From contig CP136061.1 of NCBI GenBank assembly GCA_032622095.1, positions 200,998,244 through 201,062,243 on the forward strand: a stretch of 64,000 bases of DNA, written 5' to 3'. Below, piece after piece: positions 11,410 through 22,240 of the stretch (positions are counted from its first letter, which is position 1; every line of letters begins with the position of its first letter). A program made the translations under genes and the position numbers. This stretch comes from Siphonodentalium dalli. Its lineage: Eukaryota; Mollusca; Scaphopoda; Gadilida; Siphonodentaliidae. A model generated the notes under the pieces. The model was given only the letters and a program-made list of their open reading frames with translations, ran no database searches and was not told the DNA's origin.

Positions 11410-12440
11410 GGATTAAAGGCACGTGAGGCCTTAGTTGTCGAAAATATTCATATTTCTTCTAATCACCGTAAACAAAAACGCATACAGTTTCGTTCATATA
11501 TACCATGACCATCACGTAAACAGCATGTTATCATAAAGACCTACTATATTTTACCTAAGCAAGAGCCTGATTGTGTTACAGAAGACAGCACAATGCTACT
11601 GGCTAATCACACACAGATGGCATACACGCTCTTTATTAGTTCCATATCAGGAATTCACCAACAAAGAACGCTCTTTATGTTTACCATCATAATATAAACA
11701 AACACCAGAAAAGTAACTGTTTATGCTTTTGTTTACATAACAATGGTCAAACATTTGACAATAACATACTGTTTATGCGATATTTCTTATTTGTATACGG
11801 ACAAAGTCTGTCTACATTTTTATGTTCTTTCTGTTTGTGGCGGTTTTTGACGGGTGGAAATATTTTCACAGGATACCCACCGCCAAGACCAACCGTACCT
11901 TTAAAGATACGGGCGGTGTTGGTGGTGGGTATGCTGTTAAAATATTCACCTCCGACAAAAACCGCCATAAACAGAAAGATGAGTAAGATGTAAGATATAG
12001 ACAGACCATGTTCGTATACCAATCAGAAATATGGCACAAACAGTATGTTATTGTCATTTTGTCCCTTTGTTATGTAAACAAAAGCAAAAAACGTTACGTT
12101 ATCTGGCTTTTGTTTAGATCCGGATATGGTAAACATAAAGAGCGTAATTTGTTACTGTTTTTCTGATATGGAAATAATAAAGAGCGTTTATATCATTTCT
12201 ATGTAATTAAGCAATAGAATTACGCTGTGTTATGTAAACAGAAGCACAACTTCTGCAACACGAGCAGGCTCTTGTTTGCGTACACCATCGTACGTCTTGA
12301 CGACAATATACTGTTTACGCGCTGATTGTGTTAGGCATATGAGCGGAACTGTATATATTTTAGTGTCCATTCTGTTGATGGCGATTTGAACAAATATGAA
12401 TATTTCTGCAACGAACGCCGCCCGTGCCTTTAAGTGTTAG
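11410..12440. mobile_element. Nested palindromic element, probably two adjacent foldback MITEs
   Basis: The sequence folds around ~11,905. Matching inverted arms include acgctctttatt / gagcgttt blocks, aacatactgtttatgc (left) against gcacaaacagtatgtt (right), and caagagcctg (left) against caggctcttg (right). The motif TTAAAGG-ACGGGCGG, followed by an aatattca block, occurs at both outer ends and back to back in the centre (cctttaaag near 11,905). That suggests two head-to-tail elements of ~500 bp sharing the same ends. No coding capacity. Confidence 0.6.
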
Positions 12441-13100
12441 ACTTACTGGCGGGTGCACTAACTAATATAAAATATCTCCAATTTTTTTATAATATTTTAC
12501 TAGTAGTACAACACTTGACCTACAGTTGAGAAAGTGACAAGCGGATCTGCCTATTAGGTCGGGCACAAGTGCCAAGCTAAATAACTCATGTGAGCGCACG
12601 TAGCTAAATATTTAATGTGATTTATGTGTTTCCTCACATGCCGTGAAATATCGCAACTTGACTGTCATTGGTCAGACCCCACGCCAAGCTTCACAGAAAC
12701 ACGTCCAACACCTAATTACAAGTTTTTGTGTTTAAAGGTGATTATTAAACAGTAACACTTTGTGCAAATGATTTGAACTTCCTAAAAAAAAAAAATTGTG
12801 TAAAAACAATCGGCTTTTGCATATATTTTCTCCTGGAATTTATTTTAATGCTATGTACACATGGCAGTGCCTTATTTCCACTGTGGTCCCGTGAGTCAAA
12901 TGGCGCACATTGTTGCACACGGGCAGCCATTAACGTTGGCTCCCGATCCGATAATGTGCCTCGCACAATGTCATCCCTGGAAATGACACGTAATTGTAAA
13001 TCGGATGTGTGATATTCGCCCAGTATACGTGTTTTTCACATTTTGTCTGCGATTCTTTTGCTTCAGGAATACCTCTCAAGAGCACAGATCGTAGCATCAA
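12441..13100. other. Noncoding DNA, nothing recognised
   Basis: An A-run at 12,785-12,796 and overlapping chance frames on both strands. No feature supported. Confidence 0.4.
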
Positions 13101-13257
13101 CCAAACAATCCCAACCAATAACACAGTAAGGCTGCCTAATAACCAAACAATCCCTACCAATAACACAGTAAGGCTGCCTAATAACCAAACAATCCCAACC
13201 AATAACACAGTAAGGCTGCCTAATAACGAAACAATCCCTACCAATAACACAGTAAGG
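13101..13257. repeat. 42-bp minisatellite, ~3.8 copies
   Basis: The unit begins ccaaacaatccc and starts at 13101, 13143, 13185 and 13227, with aataacacagtaaggctgcc inside. Because 42 is a multiple of 3, frames on both strands stay open through it, which explains the long chance frames here. Confidence 0.9.
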
Positions 13258-14073
13258 ACCATGGTAATGGGGATGTAGGCCCATGCAAAGCTTCAAATTT
13301 CCATTTGATTTGCGAATCGGGCTGTCAATTCGATCAGAGGATTCAAATAGTTTCGAATCACCCTTCTTGTCATTCTTGTGTGTCACAAGGAACGCTGAGT
13401 CCGTGCCTCAATACCTCTGAGTCTACTAACATAATAACGCCTAAACGTTTAGCCCAACAGAAGAAAAAAAAGTGCACCCATTGAACTGAAGCTCAAATGC
13501 CCAAGCCGACACATCCTAATGTAATCTATGTTTGGAAAATGTCCAACTGATGGCCGTAACAATTTCAACCCAGTTTTGTTGTGAAATTTCCAAATAATGT
13601 TGGGTCAGGCATGACATTCCAACTGATGAACATTTTGACCAAAGCTGGTTGGCTGAGATACCGCCTCCCCGCCCCTGTCCCCACGCTCAGGTGTGATAGA
13701 GAGTAGACAAGATGGAGTTCGAAACTCTTTGAAGGGCATCGTTAATATCGGTTTCCAAACGAGATAGAGACAAAAGATAAGCATGGCGGTGGTGATAACA
13801 TATTTTATACAGTAAATTAAATAGGATACAACGATATAATACAATAGTTGTTTCAACAATCACAGAAAATTTCTCTCTTCTTTGCACTATGGAACAATAC
13901 ATCATGATCGGCCTCGTTATTCGTTCAGATTACGCTGTCGAAACACTTCTTGGTGAGGTAACGCCGCTGAATACGTGCATTGGCACATACGTATATGGAT
14001 TCGTTGATGGGTAAGAGCCACCAGTATGACAGTCCGAAGATATCTTATTTCCGGACAAGGTAAAGTTATCACG

Positions 14074-14388
14074 TCAGTTCGTTTGTTGAAGCACTTGGTT
14101 ATAAAAGAACATCGGGTCCATGAAGAACGAAGACGACGTGTGCATATATGTAAACGGTAACTGTTTGTATTGCCTGTAGATGTCATCTTGTTTCTTAAGA
14201 TCAGGTTGAGATGGTTGAGTCGTGTAGTTGACGTCACGTGGTTGTGGGGGAACACGCGCTGTAGGTGTCGCTGTATCGTATTCGACGTTGATAGGCTTCA
14301 TCGTTTGTATTTTGTTGTTGTTAACTCCCGGTCGACCCTTCTGGTTGCTATGACGGCGATGGCGTGACCTTTTATTCTGGAACCAGAC
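14074..14388 (-). CDS. Homeobox copy A exon 3 (helix 3 and shortened tail)
   Basis: Begins VWFQNKRSRHRRHSNQKGRP after a ttacag acceptor and stops at ...FFYNQVLQQTN. The SUMO-type IKVED of copy C is INVEY here. Confidence 0.72.
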   Translation of the reverse strand, partial: VWFQNKRSRHRRHSNQKGRPGVNNNKIQTMKPINVEYDTATPTARVPPQPRDVNYTTQPSQPDLKKQDDIYRQYKQLPFTYMHTSSSFFMDPMFFYNQVLQQTN

Positions 14389-15212
14389 CTGTAAATACAC
14401 AAAGGATAGCGTTATATATCGTCGTTGTGTAAAAGTGCGTGAAACACTAAGGAGATAAGGAATCGTGTCATTGCCGTGTACATGTATTAATTGCGTGAAC
14501 GTTCCAATATGTAACACGATCAGAAGAGATGGCAAGATAAACCACAATGCACGCGGTTTGCCTTTATCCTGCAATAGCTGATACATCGCTGACTGGAGTA
14601 ATAAATTCATTTTCATTATAATTATCATGTTGTTTGTATCATTCATGCGATAAATGACTATTTTGCTATCATCCATGGCCCAAATTCAGTCATTTGCTGC
14701 ATATATTCTGTTGAGTATAAAAGGAGATTTTCCAAAAATTGCCGGATTTAGTGTACACTACCCCTTTAAAGATATATATACATACAGATAATTGTGCGAA
14801 TACAGCATGTACTCATTTATAATACAACATATGCCTACCTAGTCTGGTTTGGTCATTTAACAATTTAATCGATTTTGATCGATTATAAATAGGATATGTC
14901 TCTCTGGATAACTATCCTAAACATTGCAACAACATGCTTCATGAATATAATTTTAATGTCATATTTATATCTACATATACGAAACATACGCTGCCACACT
15001 TGTATTGTGATTCACGGAAACAGATTTCAGACATTACACACGAATCACTATACATCGGTGTGCTCTGAAATGGTACAACAACTGTTGCGTACACTCTTAT
15101 TGTGCGTGTGTGTGTGGGGGGGGGGGGGTAAAATAATTAACATTTCCAATTAGTGTAAACATATTTTTATTTCCAAATCCGACATAACATAATATACAGA
15201 TGATACAAATAT

Positions 15213-15382
15213 GCATAAATAGAAGAGATAATGTATGGAAATGAGGATCAGACAACTAGCCCGAGTGCTTATATGAAGTCTTCTCCTCTTTGGCGACATG
15301 CCCCTTGAGGAGAAGACTTCATATAAGCCCTCGGGCTTGTTGTCTGATCCTCATTTCCATACATTATCTCTTCTATTTATGC
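15213..15382. repeat. 76-bp near-perfect foldback hairpin inside homeobox copy A intron 2
   Basis: Arms 15213-15288 and 15307-15382 are complementary at about 74 of 76 positions, with an 18-bp spacer (ttggcgacatgcccctt region). The right arm contains agccctcgggctt and matches the retroelement 3'-type fragment found at 45,940-46,080 and 62,760-62,915. An inverted pair of that fragment fits. Confidence 0.8.
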
Positions 15383-15607
15383 AATTACAATAAGCGACGT
15401 TATCTGCTGTTGACTTGACTCAATGTAGTCCAATTCGATGCTTGTTATCGAATTATATATGAGAACTACTGACAGTATAAAGAAAGGCAATATTTTTATT
15501 TTATCGATGAATAATAAATGCTCTACATGTATAGATTCATCCATTTTGCCAGTCAAAAGTTTGAGAAAAATCAAGATGAATGGGCGTATTGCAATATTTC
15601 AACAAAC

Positions 15608-15789
15608 CTGTACACGAGACTCGGTCACGCTTAGTTGCGAAGCGATCTGTTCCCTGGCGATGATGTCTGTGTACGGATTTGTCTGGAATATGGCATCCAG
15701 ACTGTCGATGGTACGCTCTGGGAACATTGTTCTGTGTCGACGTTGATGTCTTGTTGAATTTGTCGACGCCGGGGAATTAGCATTAGAAC
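15608..15789 (-). CDS. Homeobox copy A exon 2 (homeodomain positions 1-46)
   Basis: The acceptor is tttcag before 15789. 182 bases plus one base from exon 1 give 61 codons, ending at ...TESRVQ, with the intron at homeodomain 46/47. NPYTD replaces NPYPD, and the N-terminal arm is RHQRRHRTMF. Confidence 0.75.
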
Positions 15790-16225
15790 CTGAAACGCAG
15801 AACAATAACTCACATTTATATAATAGAACTTGAAATTGTGTAAACATTATTTAATCCATAGAATTCCGGCATAGAGTAATTACATGTACAATATAATAAC
15901 ATAGTGCCCAGTTTTCAAGGCAGGCTACTACTACCTGCTCTATAAGTTGAGTACCAAACTAATCAGAATGTCCTAACCCAATTTTCGGTTCATATAATTA
16001 AAAAAGTCAAATTTAGTTACAAACTACGCTAGACACTTGAAAGCAAGTTCTGAACAATAAAATCTGCCGTGGTTCGTATGCCCGATATCAATATTTCCGG
16101 ATATGGAAAATACAAATGCTATGGATGATGCATGTATCAAATCAACGGATTGCATTCTCGCGTTCGCCAATGGGGATATGAAGAATATAATATAAACGAA
16201 AACAAAACACGAGGGAAGAACAAAC

Positions 16226-16316
16226 ATTGTTTGACGCCTAAGATACTGTTGATAGAATGGTCGGTAAACGATATAGTGGGTGCGCAAACCATGGCTGCTT
16301 GTAACGATGAAAACGT
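16226..16316 (-). CDS. Homeobox copy A exon 1 (eh1-like motif)
   Basis: Reads (T)FSSLQAAMVCAPTISFTDH then SINSILGVKQ. The likely usable start is Met at 16292-16290, because codon 1 is ACG. Ends in phase 1 at 16226 with a weakened donor. Confidence 0.6.
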
Positions 16317-17115
16317 ATGACGACGAATGATCCAGATGCAGAAGTTTGGTCTATTTATTATCTCGAGTTGTCGGTGAGCTTCGTCTCTGAATTCAACCCG
16401 CGATTGGTTGCAAGCTCCAAGAAGTCAGGGCCGTCGGAATGGATGAAGAAGAGGATTAGAGAACTATTGTTTCTCTTGTGAAGTGTGCCGTCGGGAAGCA
16501 GCTGATGTTTTATCGCCTCGCCGCCTTATCATCTTTTCACAACAAATTGAATAACGGCTTATCGAAACATAGCAGATTGTGGCGATTACCACAATCAATA
16601 ATGATAGTGTCAACATAAGAAGTCATTAAGCACGGTTATTAGTGAATCTTGAAGGTGAGTGTTAATGGTTGTCACAACACAGTATTCAGTATAGTGGTTG
16701 CTTCATTAATCAAACAGATCTAGATATTTGGATCAACGATACAGCCGCTGAATGCTGTCAGAAACTGTTAAGAAAAATATATGCGATTTTTATTATTTCG
16801 GAGTCGATAACACGAATGTCATCAATATGCAAGTATTCGTCAGATATCCACAATAATTGAGTAAGATGGATTTTAGTACGGTGTTTTGCAGCTTTCGGTG
16901 TATGCGTGCAAGCTTTTGTTTTTCGCACTTAGAAGACGACGCGATGTGCTATTTAAAAATCATCTGTCCGTGCAATACATGTACTTCTGAGTCCAAATTC
17001 ATTTCAATGTACCTCCATGTCAACAAATATTAAAGATAATCAATCCGATTCGATGGTCCCCATATCATGAGATTGCAACAACAATTTTTTTTTTTGAAAT
17101 GCCGCTTCAGTTATC

Positions 17116-18260
17116 AGAATAGATTATTTTTCTAAAAATAATGCAAAACACAGTCAACCATAATAGAATAAAATTACACAAAAAGTGTTACAACATTTTG
17201 TTCAACAAAATATGGCCGCAATGTCAATTTTTTTAAACATCGAAAGCCATTTGATTTTAGTGTTATCCATCTTCATTCGCAATTTGGTCCGAGACCGTCG
17301 GTTTCACGACTTTTTAGCAGGCCTGTAAAAATGTACACATCTCGAGAAATATGATCACTCTAAGCTTTGATCCTCGACTCGAAGCAAATATTCGCCAGCT
17401 AGCGATCGAGCGGGTATCGTGTCGTGTCTTATCGCTGTTCCCGTTGACTGGTCTGGGTAGCTTGTGAGTTGTAATAATAATAGTTTATTTCTCATAAATC
17501 ATACATCGTATGATATAAATAAAGTACATATATAGACAGACCGACCCCTGGTTCACATTTAACTAAACAGACAATCATTGAAATCATTACAGGCATTACA
17601 TAGATATAACAACACATATAACGGTGAGGGTCGGTCCTAATATAAACAATTTGCATGCGTCGGTCCTTGTGGACAAAATATATCTCGGCCTCGAGTATAA
17701 ACAGTATAATAGCTACAACTAAATAGTATGTATTCTATAATGTGGATTTATATATATATATATGTGTATAACACTCATTACCAGCATTCCCCATAGATGG
17801 GTGAGACATGACGACGGCGTCGACCGAAATCCAGGACCTCCCCATGCATGAACAAATGTCCAGTACATGTGGAGACCCAGACCACATCCGCCGCCGACGA
17901 CCGGTCCACACATCCATGCAAGGAATGTAAATATTCGAGTTAAATAGTCTATAGTTAATGTACATATCGATACTTTCGGACCAGGAATGTCGGGTATTCT
18001 GGGTTACACCCAGGTCAGTATGGTTGCGCGCTCCGTATATACCTACTCCTCCCATTTAAGAGGGTGCAGGAGGAGCTATTTCGAACCAACCAGATGAATG
18101 TGCATGGTTGGTTCGCCGCCAGTGGGTCAAACTTACTCAGTGACCCACTAGCCATGCTGCTCTATAAACTTGGGGGTGAGAGGGGTATCTATGTATAAAT
18201 ATACTTATAAATGACGTTAATGAGTACATTTCTGCGCATATAGAGTAATCGTATCAATTC
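17116..18260. repeat. Repeat-derived DNA, possible minus-strand LINE 3' fragment and two short hairpins
   Basis: taataataatagtttatttc at 17,472 resembles the reversed A-rich tail of a LINE, followed by ~430 bp with no frame. Two small hairpins sit at 18082-18115 (cgaaccaacca / tggttggttcg) and 18121-18149 (agtgggtca / tgacccact). No gene seen. Confidence 0.4.
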
Positions 18261-18263
18261 TAT

Positions 18264-19372
18264 GTGTATAAGAAATCTCTCGCCTCTATCAAAAATCTAC
18301 AGATATTTCGCACTACTGATGTCTTCTTGATGGACATTAGATGTCGCATTTTAAGCGTTCATTGTTCATATGTAACTCGATCAGGGACCCTGAAATACTC
18401 ATTACCCTCTGTAAAATCCAAGGGCATCCACAGTTTCTATTTTACAGGAGTGAAACTGTGGAATGGTCTAGATAAAGTATACCATACTCGTGCCCCTTTT
18501 GATCTCAAACACTGGAAATTTTGCATTAAACAACACCTACTAGAGAAATTGATGAAAAGAGAAGAAAATCCATTTGCCTTTTACTAGGAACAATCTATTT
18601 TATCATCTTTTAACTAGAATTTCCTCAATACAGCAGTTCAATTTATATTGTATAAATGTACGATGACAGTATTTGGCCAGTTGCATATATCGTTACTGCT
18701 GTCTGTATTTCGGGTTTCCATCTTTCGGTCATGGACAGACCAGTCCAAAGCCGGCTATACATGGCAGTGGTGCGTGTATGCAGGTGGCAAAGGGCTGTTG
18801 AAGTTACATTACATGCTTATTGACTTATTTTATTAGCTTTTCCCTCTCCATATAAGTCTCGTTCTGAAATGGCTTTTATTTAATTTATATATTTTAAATA
18901 CTTTTATACATTGTGCTCCGAAGTTTCGAACTTCACTCACTGCCCATGTGCCGAAAGCCACCAGGGACCGCAATGGAATTAAGTTCTCGTTTAGAGAACT
19001 TTTTGCGTTATCCCTGATGGTCTCAGGTCACATGAGTATTTCTATTTTTATACAGATTTCTGCCACATAATTTACCTTATATTCTGACGACAACCTCTAT
19101 AAAATAAAATGATTTAATTCTTGAGAAAATTGATAAATCCTCTTACGGTATATATCAATTATTTACACAGTCTGAACTCTAACTGTCTCATCAGAACCCA
19201 ACATATAACATATTTATATTTAATATATACTATTATAATTATAATATGTATATACTGTTGTGTATTATATTGATTCAACTTGTAAACATATCCATAATAT
19301 GTATTCATGTACACATGTATAACCTGAACTATCAAAATAAAATCTAATCTAATCTAATCTAATCTAATCTAA
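18264..19372 (+). mobile_element. 5'-truncated LINE: ORF2 C-terminus, 3' UTR and (AATCT)n tail
   Basis: An open frame at 18264-18587 ends HSFYFTGVKLWNGLDKVYH...FDLKHWKFCIKQHLLEKL. The pattern of conserved KLWN, then a basic KQHLL, is the usual C-terminus of CR1/L2/Jockey-like LINE ORF2. After 0.75 kb of AT-rich 3' UTR the element ends in aaaatctaatctaatctaa repeats at 19,333-19,372. Short-motif tails of this kind are typical of non-poly(A) LINE families. Confidence 0.6.
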
Positions 19373-19504
19373 GCAAGGTCGGGTTTGTGTAGTAATATCT
19401 AGCTATGTACTTTTGTCGTATGTGGGATAATTTTTGGCAAGTCAATAAAAAATAAAATTCATCTCCAAAAGAGCTGTTACATAAATTACATTGTCTTTTG
19501 ACTA

Positions 19505-20400
19505 AATCTATTTAGTTGTGTGGCCGTCCTTTGGGACAGCTGCCCGAGCGACCAAGTGAGCTGTTTACTGGACTTGGCAGAGGATTATGGATTTAATCCC
19601 CTCTGCTTTATTAGCCGCCTTAAACAGGCTGCGCGTTGAGTGCTTTCTTTTCCTTGGATTTGACTACACCGTCACGTCAGCCATCCCTGTGGAGCAGCTC
19701 GTGCAACATCTACCAGGAGTCCACCATCACCACCACCGTCACCGTCGAGGCAACAACATCTGCTGGGGGACTGCATCTACCACCAACCTACAGTGTTCCA
19801 GGGGGCTAAACACCCCCTCGTCTGAATTCCAGCGACGGAAAAAATAAAAATAAAATCGAGAATCCCTGGCTTAGCCCCCCCCCCCCCCCAAACACTTTCT
19901 CTCTGCGCGTTGTGGATACCATAAGCTGGAAACTACACCGTGCTATGGGGGGCTTCGTGCGTCTGTCTGTGGGCTACCAGATTGCTCCAGCAGTACCCTC
20001 TGCTGGCGGTAACGTGGACGCTGGATCCAACCAGCGACCTACCATCTGGTATGGCGATCAGAAGCAGAAGAAGATGCAAAGGAAGAAGACCCCCATCCAG
20101 GAAAAGAAGGGACACCGACAAGACGCCGATGACATATCTGACCAGCAAGCAGGGACGCCGATGTAATCCCGGATGTTCCTGCCCTCGTCATCGAGGCAAG
20201 CGGAGACAGGGACGCCGATACCACCGGACGTGCCACCTGCAGCAACAACAACACCACTGTCAGCTCCGCCGTTTCGGGTGCGTGGGAGGCGATTCAACCT
20301 GTCCAGCGGGAAATGGCTGCATTTGAAAAAAAGGCTAACATCGCCGCTGCACAACGGGAAAGAAATGCAGAATTGGTAGCAGCTCTCGGTTAGCTGTTGG
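19505..20400 (+). pseudogene. Degenerate ORF1-like repeat, copy 1
   Basis: Shares with 23,127-23,806 the blocks gcagaggattatg, attgctccagc, ctctgctggcggta and gacagggacgc. The reading frame is broken, but in pieces it gives IPDVPALVIEASGDRDADTT and ends EMAAFEKKANIAAAQRERNA...LVAALG followed by a stop, a short coiled coil. It contains a ~270-bp extra segment (19,640-19,905). Function unknown; a LINE ORF1 or other gag-like protein is one possibility. Confidence 0.4.
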
Positions 20401-21268
20401 GCGAACAAGTCACAAAGCTTTTAACTCTGTGGCTTGTCTCTGTTCCGGCTAGCTGAGCCCGGATCGCTTGTGAGTCGTGTGGTCGATCTGAAAATATCTT
20501 AGCCGCCCGAGCAAATAGTACGGTAAGCCGCAACAACAAATCTCTTAGCCACTCGATTTAAAGTGATGTAAAACACCCCGGTTGGGTGATCGAAAAAGGA
20601 AAATTTCTTGATCAAAGTAATTATTTCTTAAGAATATTAATATACAGTGCTCACACCATCATTGTAATATATAAATTAAATGCAATGACACTCGATGGTG
20701 AAATAATATGGAGTGGAATGGTCTATTTCTTTGAGATTTTCAGCGATGCTAGTAGAAGGCTACACTCCCACAGTTGGTATAGCGTCTGGGTACCAACTTA
20801 TCAGTTTCCCCACAACGAACCAAGGACCCAAATAATGACAGCTCTCTCTCTCTCTCTCTCCCCTCAAAAATCGCTGCATGCTTGTCCTGCTGAACATCGT
20901 AAATAACTTGAAGCACCCCCCCCCGTCTCGAACCAAAAACCGCGCCAGCCAACCCACGATGGAACCCCATCACCAAACCATCATTATTTCATATCACCAT
21001 TTCCTCATTTGTGTTACTGTCATTTTCATGTTTTCATCTATGCACATATCGTATCATGTTGTTTGCATGTTTTGTACATTCCAGGTGTTCCATCAACCGA
21101 CCACATTTACACCGAACTATCCCCCCCCCCCACATAGCAATGTAACCTGCGGGTGTCAGGTGCCAACTCCACATCAGCTCTATATATATGACGGATCTTC
21201 CACATGACCAGGGCTCAATCGCTCCCCTATATATATACTCACATCGAATCACAGACTAAAACACTGTT
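20401..21268. other. Noncoding interval upstream of the 2A-bearing LINE ORF
   Basis: Contains a CT dinucleotide tract at 20,841-20,860 and poly-C runs at 20,917 and 21,121. The last part may be the 5' UTR of the LINE that starts coding at 21,269. No gene supported. Confidence 0.4.
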
Positions 21269-22240
21269 ATGACTTGTTCGACACAGCAGTATAGGGCAGC
21301 GATTGGAGTCTTCGACTTGAGGAAGAAAACTAAAAAATCTCAGGCGGCAAAAAATGTTGGACCCTTAAAATGCAACTTCCGAATATTCAATCTGAAGATA
21401 TGCTTGATTCTGATCTGTCTAATCCTTATGTTATCCGGCGACATTGAAAAGAACCCAGGCCCTAATACATTACCCGTAAATGGTCATTCAATCTCTATAT
21501 TTCATTACAATATCCGAAGTATTCGCAATAAGCTCGAAAAGATAGTTGATATCATTGACGAGTATGACATCCTGTGTCTTAGTGAGACCCATCTTGACCC
21601 TTCATATCCATCCGATAAATTAATTATTCCTGGCTACTACCCACCTGTCCGCAAGGACCGTGATTCCAAAGGAGGGGGAATATGCGTAATGTTTGCAAAT
21701 CACATAGTCCATAGACGAAGACACGATTTAGAATTCGATTCCTCGATATTATGGTTTGATATTTTCTCGAAGAAAACTCACATTCTCTTAGGAATGTCAT
21801 ATAGATCAGAACAATACTGTGATCCAAACTATTGGGAGTACCTTGATAACTCAATAGCAGACGCTCTAGAACTAACCGAAAATGTTATCATTACAGGTGA
21901 CTTTAATTCTAACCTTCTAGATAGCTCTCCCAAACTTAAAGAAATTATAGATTTTTATAGTATTAAAAATGTGACAACAGCCCCTACTAGGATCACAAAT
22001 ACATCGAGCACACTTCTTGATCCAATTGTAATCAGCAATACCTTCCGCGTTCTTGACACCGACGTCATTAACACGGGAGTCTCAGACCACCGTGGTATTT
22101 ATGTTACATTAGAATACGATTACTCCCCCACCACCTCTTTCCAGAGAACGGTTTGGAATTATACTAGAGCAAATTTTGAAAGAGCAAAAGCCTGCTTAGT
22201 AACACAAACTGGGATGATCTCCTATCTGCACCAGACATAG
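21269..22240 (+). CDS. LINE ORF N-terminal part: hydrophobic leader, 2A-like motif, EEP endonuclease
   Basis: Residues 1-40 are basic, 41-55 are strongly hydrophobic (NLKICLILICLILML), and 56-65 read SGDIEKNPGP, which matches the ribosome-skipping consensus D-x-E-x-N-P-G-P. An endonuclease/exonuclease/phosphatase domain follows with its catalytic landmarks: HYNIRSIRNK (Asn), CLSETHLD (Glu), GDFNSN (Asp/Asn) and SDHRG (Asp/His). APE-type LINEs with 2A-like motifs are known from sea urchin, amphioxus and molluscs. The frame is lost at about residue 310; the sequence continues one frame over (DDLLSAPDID...) without an RT domain. An internally deleted CR1-like copy, not a host gene. Confidence 0.8.
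   Translation: MTCSTQQYRAAIGVFDLRKKTKKSQAAKNVGPLKCNFRIFNLKICLILICLILMLSGDIEKNPGPNTLPVNGHSISIFHYNIRSIRNKLEKIVDIIDEYDILCLSETHLDPSYPSDKLIIPGYYPPVRKDRDSKGGGICVMFANHIVHRRRHDLEFDSSILWFDIFSKKTHILLGMSYRSEQYCDPNYWEYLDNSIADALELTENVIITGDFNSNLLDSSPKLKEIIDFYSIKNVTTAPTRITNTSSTLLDPIVISNTFRVLDTDVINTGVSDHRGIYVTLEYDYSPTTSFQRTVWNYTRANFERAKACLVTQTGMISYLHQT
21440..21463 (+). other. 2A-like ribosome-skipping motif DIEKNPGP
   Basis: Codons 58-65 of the LINE frame. In known 2A peptides the Gly-Pro bond is skipped, so translation would release a ~64-residue leader and continue with Pro at the endonuclease. Upstream Leu-rich context (CLILMLSG) also fits 2A sequences. Confidence 0.75.

Larger units (their letters stand above)
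14074..16316 (-). pseudogene. PRD-class homeobox gene copy A, truncated and decaying
   Basis: Same three-exon plan as copies B and C: exon 1 16226-16316, exon 2 15608-15789, exon 3 14074-14388. The homeodomain keeps R5, L16, F20, W48, F49, Q50, N51 and R53, but differs from copy C at P26T, H38L and L40V. The first ATG of the other copies is ACG here, leaving an in-frame Met eight codons on (16292). The donor of exon 1 is AAT|GTTTGT instead of AAG|GTTTGT, and that of exon 2 CAG|GTTTGT instead of CAG|GTGAGT. In exon 3 TTA became TGA, removing about 45 C-terminal residues, although the frame beyond the stop is intact to a TAA at 13930-13932. The homeodomain is still complete, so it could make a short protein, but the pattern is one of decay. 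Confidence 0.7.
13455..17115. repeat. Paralogous block A (oldest copy of the homeobox duplication)
   Basis: Similarity to the blocks around 33,700 and 50,385 begins at the aaaagtgcaccc motif and continues through the homeobox gene to the ggtccccatatcat motif near 17,060. It lacks the DNA that extends the other two copies on both sides and has shorter introns, so it looks like an older duplicate. Confidence 0.75.

Noticed and set aside
13101-13257. CRISPR array
   Set aside because: Direct head-to-tail 42-bp units without unique spacers, in animal DNA.
12930-13386. Repetitive protein (LTVLLVGIVWLLGS or TIPTNNTVRLPNN)
   Set aside because: Produced by a 42-bp minisatellite whose period is a multiple of three.
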